Positions 49,055-59,219 of a stretch of DNA of 64,000 bases are shown piece by piece. Under the pieces are notes generated by a model that made no database searches, was not told the origin of the DNA, and saw only the letters and a program-made list of their open reading frames with translations. Each line of letters begins with the position of its first letter. The stretch's first letter is position 1. Source of the DNA: Vitellaria paradoxa (taxonomy: Eukaryota; Streptophyta; Magnoliopsida; Ericales; Sapotaceae); NCBI GenBank assembly GCA_019916065.1, contig CM034242.1:6568453-6632452 (forward strand), given 5' to 3'. The translations under genes and the position numbers were made by a program.

Positions 49055-49568
49055 TGAATAGAGCCGGTACAGGACAGGAGGTGATTGGCCCCCTAACTTT
49101 AATGTAAATCTGTACGTACATATTATATTTTACTAAAAAAAATTAACATTCTTTTAAGTATGGTCCCCGGCCTTGAGAAATGAAAAGTCTCCCCCTTTAT
49201 GAAAAGGGTTCAAAGAGCTGCAGTGAGAATATTCACTGCAGAAATTACAGTAAAAAAATAAAAAATGAAGATTTATTGACATTTTAATGACATGTGATTT
49301 TTGACATTTCATATTAATTGTATTTTAATCAGATTTTTAAAATTTTAATTTTTATTTTAAAAATAATTTTAATTAAAATAAATTAAAACCATTGAATTAA
49401 ATATAAATAAATCTCTACCTTTCATTTTTTATTGTAACTCCTGTAATAAATATTTTTACTGCAGTCTCTGTAGTGAATATTTTTATTGCAGCCTTTGAAC
49501 CGCTTTAGGAAGGGACCCCTACCAAATGAAAAGGTCTCAAAAAACTTAACGGATTGAACACGCTAAGA
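49055..49568. mobile_element. hAT-like element H6 (left part) with MITE inserted
   Basis: Starts AGAGCCGGTACAGGACAGG and runs to TTAACGGATTGAACACGC, where the GC-rich module replaces its right part, the same junction type as in H4. The MITE at 49206-49501 sits inside. Confidence 0.55.
49206..49501. mobile_element. Mutator-like MITE, copy 3
   Basis: Ends GGGTTCAAAGAGCTGCAGTG and CAGCCTTTGAACC are inverted; the interior matches copies 1 and 2. Target repeats are not clear here. Confidence 0.6.
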
Positions 49569-49714
49569 GTCGATTGGGTTATGGGTAGGGCGTCCTTGAC
49601 GACGAACTGAACATGCAAACGGTCTTCTTCGAGGAATGGATTTTTGCCACGAGCATTGAAGACACCCCCACATCGGGAAGTCCGAGTTGAGGTCGAAGAT
49701 GAGAAAACTGCAGG
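49569..49714. repeat. GC-rich module, copy 6
   Basis: GTCGATTGGGTTATGGGTAG through GATGAGAAAACTGCAGGAGG, followed like copy 5 by GATTTAGGTTTCAAAACA. The minus-strand frame is open across the whole module (ORF 49505-49750, containing TRTSRCGGVFNARGKNPFLE). Confidence 0.8.
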
Positions 49715-50094
49715 AGGGAGAGATTTAGGTTTCAAAACAACCCCCTTCAAAAAAAATGTAATTATCTTGAAGGAAAAAATATTAAATTAACAAAAAAATT
49801 CAAAAGCTCACTACTAGCAAATAAAATTTTTTTCCTTTCTCCAAAAAAATAAAAAATAATTTTTTTAGTAACTAATTTTTAAATTTTTTTATTAATTTAA
49901 CATTTTAGGAAATAACATTGACCTATGAAAATGAAATAAATTATAGAGAAGACATTGAATTTGTTCAATTTATTATCTAATAAATTTTTGAAAAACATTA
50001 AAATATTCTTAATTATTATTATGCAATTTCAATCGTTCAACATGCGTCTCCCTAATAACATAATAATTCTGCTACTTACTCTAAGGGGCTGTTT

Positions 50095-50240
50095 GGCCTT
50101 CAATAAAATACCAAAACTTACCAAAAGTTACAAAAAATTTGTATTTTTTTTCAATTAAATTTTATCACATATCACATTTATATTAAATCTTTGTATTTTT
50201 ACTATACTTTTTGGTCAACTTTTTTCTAACCAAACACCCC
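50095..50240. mobile_element. Short MITE with GTTTGG ends
   Basis: GGGGCTGTTTGG at the left and CCAAACACCCC at the right form 11-base inverted ends; 146 bases. The uninterrupted equivalent at 45650-45690 lacks it. Confidence 0.6.
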
Positions 50241-50900
50241 AAAAAATTGTTTAAAAAAAGAAAAAGGAAAAATTCTCCGATTTGTCTTGTTGGTGCTAAA
50301 AAAGAGAAACACATCTTGCCATATTCTAATTATATTGAAATAACATTGGCCCTCACGGTAGGACAATTATTGTACACAATCCACTGTGTGTGGAGAATTA
50401 CATATGTCATACCTAACTGTCTCTCAATAATAATAATAATAATAAACGTAGAACTTTTAATTATTTTTAATTAAATTAATATTAATTACTTACAAATAAA
50501 ATAAAATGAAATTCCCTCAAACAAATAGTAATATTCTAACTAAATTTATGGCAGAGAGTCTTCTTTCAATAGATCAGTCTACAAGTCACTTTTGATAATA
50601 CGTTGAATTCATCGCACCACACTAAGCAATGGTAAGAAGAAGTTAATAAAAGCGTATTGCGTAATTATTTATTTATTTATTTTAGCATTTGAAAAACAAT
50701 CTTAAAATTTTTGATAGAATCTGTTCGAAAATGGTTAAATAATCCATTCGAACAGTTTTTATACGTTGTGTTAGACTTTTGAGCTAACAGAACTATTCGA
50801 ACATGGTCAAATGTCACGTTCAAACGATTTTAGTTAGAAAAATTGACAGAAGTTGATTATAATTAGTAAAATTTGACAAAAAGCTATAACATTTGATAAA

Positions 50901-51241
50901 GAGGGTGTTTGGAAGTTAAAAAAAAAAACTTAAGTTTTGGTAATTTTTTGGTTGTTTTTTTTTTCACTTTTTTGTGTGTTTGGTTGAATCAAGTGAAATT
51001 TTTAGTATTTTTTAGTAACTTTTGGGTGTTTGGTAAATTTTTTACTATAGCAAAGTAAAAAAGTGATAATTTTTTGGTGTTTGGTATATTTTTTACGGTA
51101 GAAAATCAAAAAAGTTGTAATTATGGAGTTGTACTTTTTACTATAGCAAATCAAAAAGTGAGAAAATTTGTGATTTTGCCAAACACACAAAAATTAACTT
51201 TTGGTATTTTTTTACTAATTTTTGAGTTGCCAAACACCCTC
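50901..51241. mobile_element. MITE with perfect 12-bp inverted ends
   Basis: GAGGGTGTTTGG and CCAAACACCCTC are exact reverse complements. The interior has repeated GGTGTTTGGTAAATTTTTTA/ACTATAGCAAA(G/T)(T/C)AAAAA phrases. 341 bases, absent from the paralogous place near 46365. Confidence 0.75.
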
Positions 51242-51457
51242 AAAATTTAGAGTTTTACAATAAATGCACAAAAAACAAAAAGAGACAAAATGGATAAAAA
51301 TTAGTAAAAATTTATAGAAGTTCATAAATTTTTGTAAAATCTGAACACCCAAACAACCCTAAACACGTAAATTTTAAAGAAATGAGATCCAACCATATTA
51401 CGAAACAAAAAGTTAGTGGACCTCAAAGCAAATGGTCAAAAAGCCTACTTTATTAAA

Positions 51458-52287
51458 CAAACATGGAAGTATAGGGTTAGGAGTGGCCATGACCACTAAC
51501 TTCAATGTAAATCTATGCATACATATTACATTTTATTAAAAAATTAAATATTCTTTAAGAACTGCTCCCTTAACGAATGAAAAGTCTTTTTTTTTTAGAA
51601 ATGACCCTCTAATAAATAAAAAGTCTCAAAAATTTAACTATTGAAACTCACATAAATACTAAATTATTTAGTAATAAATTCTTTTTCCTCTTTTTCAATA
51701 AAACCCTCCAAATCTCTCTCTCTCTCTCTCATATTTCTTTAAGAATGGTCCCTTATAAACGAAAAGTCTCTTTCTTTAAGAATGGTCCCTATCAAATGAA
51801 AAGTAACAAAAATTTAACGGATTGAAACTCACATGAATGATAAATTATTTTAGCAATAAATTCATTTTCTTTTTTTTTCAATAAAACTCCCCAAATCTCT
51901 CTCTCTCTCTCTCTCTCTCACATATTTCTTTAACAATTGCCCCTTTTAGTTTTTAACTTAATTTTTTATTATGAGACCCACATAAACAAAATGATAACAA
52001 TAAAAAAATATTTTCAATATTTTTTAACTAAAACCCACAAATCTATCTAACCTCCATATTTACATTTTTCTAACTATCAATGATCACATTTTCTTCGTCT
52101 CTTCATCAATTTTTTTCCTATTATAAGAAGAACTACAAATATAATTCGATTTTCGGCAAAATTCGTGTTTCTGATTCTCTTTTATCAAAATCTTCCGCTC
52201 TAAATAATTATCAATTTTTTTTAGATAATAGTTATTCAATTTTGTGTTGAAAAATTCTCCCATCATAAAATTTTAGCTTCATCCCTA
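51458..52287. mobile_element. hAT-like element H7 with 8-bp target repeats
   Basis: Flanked by TTATTAAA (51450-51457) and TTATTGAA (52288-52295). The right end TTAGCTTCATCCCTA reversed (TAGGGATGAAGCTAA) matches the left end of H3 at most positions. Beyond the right flank the RLK leader with its SINE continues, so this is the one place where the host sequence on both sides of the element is directly joined. Contains two minisatellite units. No transposase. Confidence 0.75.
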
Positions 52288-52395
52288 TTATTGAAGTTGG
52301 GGTGATATTAAGTAGCAATGGCTCGAGGTGTTTCCAAATTTCATCCGAGTTTGATCCCCTTAGCCTGCAATGTAATGTTTGATGTACTCACAAAA
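52288..52395 (+). mobile_element. SINE shared with gene D leader (copy upstream of stub F)
   Basis: GAAGTTGGGGTGATATTAAG ... CCGAGTTTGATCCCCTTA ... GATGTACTCACAAAAAAG matches 53780-53879 and sits at the same place relative to the RLK start, so it was inserted before the duplication. Its left part abuts the hAT-like element H7. Confidence 0.6.
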
Positions 52396-52475
52396 AAGCC
52401 TATTTTCTTGCTCGTTCTTCATTTTTATAAAAATTTCTAGGTGAAGATATCCAAAATTGTGGCAGCGAAAGGAGG

Positions 52476-52565
52476 ATGGGGTTGAGGGGCACCGAAATGA
52501 TTAGACCGTGGGTTTTCCTCTGTGTTTTGTTTCCGTTTATGTCATGCAAGACCGGTTCTACGTAA
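52476..52565 (+). pseudogene. RLK signal-peptide stub (F), 29 codons
   Basis: The D-type leader and start are intact, and the frame reads MGLRGTEMIRPWVFLCVL then [11 protein letters not shown] and stops at TAA (52563-52565), which is created exactly at the junction where RLK sequence ends (about 52561) and a flank unit begins (CAATTCTGCTACTTAG). It would encode just a signal peptide plus a few residues. It is most simply a recombination remnant, but leader and start are complete, so it could still be transcribed. Confidence 0.75.
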
Positions 52566-52791
52566 CAATTCTGCTACTTAGTCTTATTATATTCAAAATT
52601 TTTTTTAAGAAAAAAATAAGAAAAAATAAAAAATTCTCCGATCTATCTTGTTAGTGTTAATAAAAAAAAAAAAAAACACAGCTTGTAATTTTCTAATTAT
52701 ATGGAAATAATGTTGGTTCCCGGAGTAAGACAATTATTACACACAATCAACTATGTGTGAAGAATTACACATGGGAGACTTAACTCTCTCC

Positions 52792-52825
<34 letters not shown>

Positions 52826-53761
52826 CGTTGAAATTTTAATTATTTTTAATTAAATTAACATTAATTACTTAACAGAAAATAAAATAAAATTCCCTCAAAC
52901 AAGCAGTAATATTCCAACCAAAAATCATTGATGAGAACCATAGCTAAATTAATGGCAGACGGTCTTCTGTCAATAAATCAGTCCACAAGTCCCTTTTGGT
53001 AAATACGTTGAATTCATCACACCCCACCGAGCAATGGGTAACAAGAAGTTAATAACAGTGTAATGTATCATTTTTTTTTTTCTTTTTGGCCTTTGAGAAA
53101 CAAACAAAAAATTTTTTACAGAACCTGTTAAAAAATAGTTGAATGACTAATTCAAATGGTTTTTATATGTTGTGTCAAACCTTTGAATTGTCAAGACCTA
53201 TTCAAACATGATCAAATGACACATTTAAACGATTTTACTTTAAAAAATTGACAAAAATTGATAAAAATTAGTAAAAGTTGACAAAACTTTGTAAAAATTT
53301 ATGAAATTTAGGGTTTTAAAATAAATGCACGAGAAATGAAAATAGACAGAATTGATAAAAGATAGTAATAATTTATAGAAGTTAATAAATTTTTGTAAAA
53401 TTTGGATGCCAAGCAACCCTAAGCATGTAAATATTACAGAAGTGGGATCCAACCGGAGCAATGCTATGTTTATAACACTTTTTTTCAATATTGTTTTACA
53501 ACGTCCGAAATGAACTGGTCATAACGGGTCATGACTAGTATAGTGTAAAAATACATTGGTCGTGACTCTTTATGACCAGTATAATGTAAAAAATGTGTCA
53601 GAGAGGGTGTAAGAATCTTGAGTGGCATGATACACTGGTTCAAAACGGCATCATTTTTAATGTTGTAAAACAATGTTGAAAAAAAAATGTTGTTAACCTA
53701 GCATTTTTTGATCCAACCGCGTCACAGAACAAAAACTCAGTGGACCTAAAAGCATACGGTC
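52562..53761. repeat. RLK 5'-flank unit U5, in front of gene D
   Basis: Begins in the AATTCTGCTACTTAGTCTTA block (so its first part is missing), carries an AAT run (52794-52822), the TTCAAATGG/TTTAAACG block, a unique stretch with two CATGACTAGTATAGTG/TATGACCAGTATAATG phrases (about 53528-53595), and the CGTCACAGAACAAAAACTCA block. It leads straight into the leader of gene D. Confidence 0.75.
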
Positions 53762-53779
53762 AAAAAGTCTATTTTCTTG

Positions 53780-53879
53780 AAGTTGGGGTTAGACCAACTG
53801 GCAATGGCCCAACTCGTCTCTTAAACTTTGTCCGAGTTTGATTCCCTTACCCTGTAATCTTGATGTATTAAAAAAAAAA
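53780..53879 (+). mobile_element. SINE in the leader/promoter of gene D
   Basis: About 100 bases with a box A-like GTTAGACCAACTGG, a box B-like CGAGTTTGATTCCC and a 3' A-run. Flanked by an exact 18-base target duplication AAAAAGTCTATTTTCTTG (53762-53779 and 53880-53897). It lies about 85 bases before the start codon of gene D, so it interrupts the leader or core promoter relative to copies A and C, which lack it. Confidence 0.8.
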
Positions 53880-53962
53880 AAAAAGTCTATTTTCTTGCTC
53901 GTTCTTCCTTTTTATAATAATTTCCAGTTCAAGATATCCATAATTGTGGCAGCGAAAAGAGG

Positions 53963-56900
53963 ATGGGGTGGAGGGGCACTGAAATATTTAGACCATGGGT
54001 TTTCCTCTTTGTTTTGTTTCCGTTTATGTCATGCAAAACCGGTTCTACAATTGCAGACGACACTCTCGCAGCAGGCCAAAGTCTCTCGGTGAGAAGAACT
54101 CTAATATCTCAAGGAGGCATTTTTGAACTGGGTTTCTTCAGTAAAGGTAAAGCCGATTCTCGTAGGTTTTATCTTGGCATATGGCATAAGAAGTTTGCAG
54201 AACAGAGTATAGTTTGGGTTGCAAACAGGGACAAACCACTTTCTCATTCATCTTCTGCTGTTCTTGAATTATCTGAGGATGGTAATTTAGTCGTCCTTGA
54301 TGATTCATCTAAAACCCGGGTTTGGGCGTCGAACTTGGTGCCACGAACATCTAATTCTACTGAAGCGGTGCTTCTTCCTGATGGCAATTTTGTACTAAGG
54401 AAGAGCTCAGAGCCATCTATTATATACTGGCAGAGTTTTGATCACCCAACCGACACAGGGTTGCCCGGTTCAAAGCTTGGCATCGATAAGCTTACTGGCA
54501 AAATCATGCGTCTTACTTCGTGGAAAAACTCAGAAGATCCTGCTCCTGGGATGTTTTCGTTTACGATAGACCCAAATGGAAGCCTTCAGTTCTTTATAGA
54601 ATGGAACATGTCCAGAAGGTATTGGAGTACTGGACTGTGGGATGGTAAAGGATTTAGCTCAGTTCCTGAAATGAGACTAAACATAAATTACAATTTCAGT
54701 GTTGTCTCAAATGACAGAGGGAGCTATTTTGTCTCTGGTTACAACAACAAAATTCCACCAACTAAACTTGTCATGGAACAATCAGGACAGCTTAGACTGC
54801 TAACAATTGTAGAAGGTGCTCAGAATTGGTATCCAAATTGGGCACAACCAAGGGAATCTGATGTTTTTGCTCGTTGCGGGCCCTTTGGCATCTTCAATGA
54901 GGAGAACCCCCAGAACCCTTGCACGTGTTTGCAAGGTTTTGAATCGCTTTCAGAATCACGGCTAAATAATCAGTCAAGTGGTTGTGTGAGGAAAACCCCT
55001 TTGCAGTGTGAAAGTAAATTTTCCAATGGAAAAAATGATGGGTTCCTACCTATTTCTAATGTGACATTTCCTGCAAATTCAAGAAGATATCCTGCTACTA
55101 ATGGCAAAAGGTGTAAATCTGCTTGTATGCAGAATTGTTCATGCACAGCTTATGCTTATAATAGTAGTGTGTGTTCAATATGGGAAGGAGCTTTATTGAA
55201 TTTACAATCCTCGCATGGGAACAACACTAAACAAGATATCCATATAAAGCTTGCTGCATCAGAGTTTCAAGATTCTGGAGGTATGTGTCAGCCATTTATG
55301 AGAGTAACTTCTACTAGTAATGAAGTTTCTTCCTTTGCACATGTACTGTTTTCCTTTATTTTTTTTCCTTCTCTTTTTCTTCTGTTTAGGTTTCAATAAA
55401 CTTCAAGCTATTCATCATTCTAATCTCTCAATTCAGGTAACAGAAATAAGTTGTGGGTCATAGCAATTGCAGTTCCCCTCACTATGATTATTTCAGGCTT
55501 CTTCATTTGGCATTTCTACATGAGAAAGTTCGGAAAAAATGGTATGTATTAGTTTTAGCAATAGGTTTCAAAACTTATATTCAAATAGGTTATATAATGA
55601 TCATTAAATTTACGAAAGATAATCAAAACATGGCTCCTTTGAATAACATATTTTAGAACAATTTGGCTGAGAACAAACAGAGATTCAATTGAGAGTATCT
55701 TGAAACTGCTTCGATTTTGAATTTTAATTATTTGAAAATTGCTGTTCATTTCTTGTTGTTTTATGCCAAGTAGGGACACGCCATCCGAGTAAGGATTTGT
55801 ACTTATTCGATTTCAACCGTAGTTCTGTTGCAACTGATCCTAAAACAAAGACCCGATATAATTTAATGAGTGCGAAGAAACATATTGATTTGCCATTCTT
55901 CAGTTTTGTGAGCGTCTCTACTGCAACGGATGATTTTTCATCAACCAATAAGCTTGGAGAGGGAGGTTATGGACCAGTTTACAGGGTAAGATTCAACATT
56001 TAGATTGAGTATTTTAAATTAGAATCACCATCACTAGATATCTTTGGTCATGCGGGATTAATGATGCAAAATAATCATATTGTGAAACAAGTTAAGAAAG
56101 GCAATTATAATAGTTCATTTACTTGACAACTCTGCTTTGACATCATATTTGGAGCATAGATTAAATATTTATTCAGCTTGTTATATATATACCAAACAAG
56201 ACTTCTTTTTTCTATTTTTTTTGTTAAATTTTAACAGGGTAAATTACTCAATGGACAAAAAATAGCAGTGAAAAGGCTTTCAAAAAGATCTGGACAAGGA
56301 CTGGAGGAGTTCAGAAATGAGACAATATTGATTGCCAAACTTCAGCATCGGAATCTTGTTAGACTCTTGGGTTGTTGCATCGAACGGGATGAAAATATAC
56401 TGATCTATGAGTACATGCCTAACAAAAGTCTAGATTCCTTCCTGTTTGGTTAGTTTTTTCTCTACCGTACACGTTTTATCTTGTGTAAATTAATTTGTAG
56501 TGTCAAAAATCTTTTTGACATAAACTTGAAACAGATTCAAACAAACGGGGGCTACTAGATTGGAAGATGCGCTGTTATATAATTGAAGGGATTGCTCAAG
56601 GGCTTCTTTACCTACATCAATACTCGAGATTGCGCATTATTCATAGAGATCTAAAGGCCAGTAACATTCTTTTGGATTCTGAAATGAACCCAAAAATATC
56701 AGATTTTGGCATGGCTCGTATGTTTGGTCGCAACGAGCTACAAGCAAACACAAGTCGGATTGTTGGAACATAGTAAGTATGAAAAAACCAATATCCTCTA
56801 ACCTACATATATACAACACATAGAAGCAATACATATATTTCTACTCACTAAAATATCATTTCTACTTGACCTTTAAAATTTAGTGGCTATATGGCTCCTG

Positions 56901-57458
56901 AATATGCAATGGAAGGTCGCTTCTCCATAAAGTCCGATGTCTTTAGCTTTGGAGTATTGTTGCTGGAGATACTAAGTGGCAAGAGGAATTCTAATTTTCA
57001 TCATACCAATTATCTCAATCTCGTTGCATATGTAAGAATCTAGCAAGACCCTTTCTTGAGATTTTGTTTTGATTTTCTCCTTTTATTCCTTTTGATATTC
57101 TAATAAATTTTAGAGCTGACAATGTTATGCATTACATCTTTACAATTGAATTTTTCAGGCATGGGATCTATTAAGTGCTAACAGAGGCTTAGATTTGTTG
57201 GATCCGATCCTTGATCGTCCTTATTCAAGTCTGAGATACATCAACATAGGACTTCTTTGCGTGCAAGATAATCCAACTGATCGGCCTACTTCTAAGGATG
57301 TTGTTGCAATGCTTAGAAATGATGTTGCGCCTTTGCCCACGCCTAAGCAACCTACATTTTGTACTAATCGAGCAGCAAACACAAATTCATCATCACCCAA
57401 CCAAATGGGGACTTGTTCAGTTAATGACGTAACTATTTCAATGATTCAAGCCAGATAA
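53963..57458 (+). CDS. G-type lectin S-receptor-like serine/threonine kinase (copy D, intact)
   Basis: Seven exons: 53963-55280, 55437-55541, 55774-55985, 56238-56448, 56535-56772, 56884-57031, 57159-57458, all GT-AG, frames joining without a break to 843 residues, the usual size and exon pattern of the family. Signal peptide about 1-28; B-lectin about 32-150 ([27 protein letters not shown]); [10 protein letters not shown] at 156-165; S-locus glycoprotein part about 210-315 ([13 protein letters not shown]); EGF-like cysteines 305-349; PAN about 349-431 with C384, C388, C392, C394, C404; membrane helix about 446-466; kinase about 532-810 with GEGGYG (536-541), K557, E573, HRD D654, N659, DFG D672, APEY, DRPT; C-terminal MIQAR-type tail. 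It should be a plasma-membrane receptor kinase; the ligand cannot be told. The SLG/EGF part has Phe at 311 where relatives have Cys. The start gives MGWRGTE, unlike MWQRKEDG of A and C. Confidence 0.93.
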
Positions 57459-59219
57459 TTCAAGTGGTAAGGATTCATTTTTCTATCCTCGAATTTTCAT
57501 TTCAGTTGTTTCCCCATATATCTGGGGAAAAAAAAAGTATCTTATGAATTCTTTCTGCCTTTTATTCTCATCTTCTTCTTGTTTTGACTAGTGGAAAGCG
57601 GCCTGAGGCTACAAGGACAGCAGCAGCAGATAAAAGTTATTTCCAAAATTAAGAAGGAAATAGAAAGCACCCCCTCTGTGCTTCTTTCTGTAATTTATGA
57701 TTACTTGAAGGATATCAAAATGTTATTATTCTAAAACATAGGTCAATGTGTTAGTTTTTTCGTCCCAAAAAACAGTTTACATTAAAACAAACGGCTTTTG
57801 TCAAAATTTCGTTTACTATTTCGCTTGTTTTCAACGAAATTTTTATTATTATGTAACAACATATATATCTCATGGTATGTCATGATTTTAGGATGAAATT
57901 ATAGAACTAAAAATTGCAGCATGGTAATTATGTCTAATCTCAATTGTCGATTTGCGTGGAATTCGGATGAGATTCACAAAGATAGAGAGTAAAAATTAGC
58001 ATTGCATTTTTATTAAAGGTGTAGAGAGCTTACATAGGTGAGGGACTCGTGTGGTACAGCATGAATCCTTAAATCAACAAAAAGAGCTGTTTTACAGCGG
58101 GGCTCGAATTCAGTTTACATGAGCCTGAATCGCGGCCTTACACTGATTGCAAATGATTGTGTCATAGAAAATGGGATCTCACATATTAACGATGAGGATT
58201 GTTTCGTCACAATTGATGCCAAGATTGAAATTGTCCATTTACTAAAGATGAGGAGAGGTTACATTGTTGGGAAGTGATTATCGAGCAAAGCCCGGCCCCC
58301 CATAATATTTTTAATATGATAATAATGTTTTGTAATAAAAAAATTCATTTTTTTTAGTGAATTTGATTTTAAGTAATTAGAGTTCAATGTAATCATATTA
58401 TTCTAGAAAATAATTAACGTAACATTGGAGGAACTTGGAGGAACTTCATGAAAGTCCCCCCCCCCTTTTGTTTGAGCTAAATGACTTTTTAGTGGCTTTT
58501 GTAAATTTTGAGACGTTATGATGGATCTTAACGATGTCCTTCTTAAGAAGTCAACCTTGTTCCCTCTAGAGATCAGATAAGTTGATTCATAAAATATTCA
58601 AATTCAATTTTATTCATATGAAATATTTTTAAAACATTTCTTATCCTTATACATGTGTATACTTGTATAACTATATATATATTTCTAAATTAAACTAATA
58701 TAATTAATCATCCATCTATTATTGCATTTATTTATTTTATTTAAAGGGAAAAGTAAATTTTTTCCTATACACCTTGTTACTTTACTCCTTTAGGGTAACA
58801 ATTATTCTCATTTTGAGAATAAATGTTATGTGGATTAACACATACCCTCCAATGTCAAATATGTGTTAAAAAAAATTAATAATTACTCTTGTAACATTTT
58901 ATCCTATTTACCCTCACACCAAATGCATTAGGGGTAACACTTAACCATTAATTTGAGGATAAATAATATCCTGAATACATACTTATACACTTTGCACTTA
59001 TGTATAACATCATAAATCCCACTTCAAAACTTGTATTTTTAATTATGCCATATTATCTCCTATATATTTGATTTAGTTTTAATATCTCCCTTCCACTCAA
59101 TTTCATTAGAAATTATGCTATAAATTCTATTTATTTACTCACTAAGACTCATTCGACAAAATTTTTAATGATATCGGATAAAAAAAGTAATATTAGAACT
59201 GAATCAAAAGTACATAATC
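57459..59219. repeat. RLK 3' flank of gene D, right copy of duplicated segment
   Basis: Matches the flanks behind copies A and C for about 800 bases and the window start (1-1370) throughout. A C-run (58458-58466) and AT-rich stretches follow; relative to the left copy it has extra sequence at about 58655-58890. No gene seen. Confidence 0.8.

Larger units (their letters stand above)
49765..51449. repeat. RLK 5'-flank unit U4
   Basis: Block order as in U3, with two MITE insertions (50095-50240, 50901-51241) and a shorter AAT run near 50425-50445. Ends in the ACCATATTACGAAACAAAAAG block at 51391. Confidence 0.8.

Noticed and set aside
49955..50474. Open frames in the 50-kb flank unit
   Set aside because: They are not kept in the paralogous units U1-U3 and have no domain.
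55281..55399. The first-exon reading frame of gene D runs 38 codons further, giving a 478-residue secreted-looking product
   Set aside because: GTATGT at 55281 is a good donor, the extension has no similarity to the family, and splicing restores the membrane and kinase parts. Intron retention could still give a short form, but nothing in the sequence requires it.
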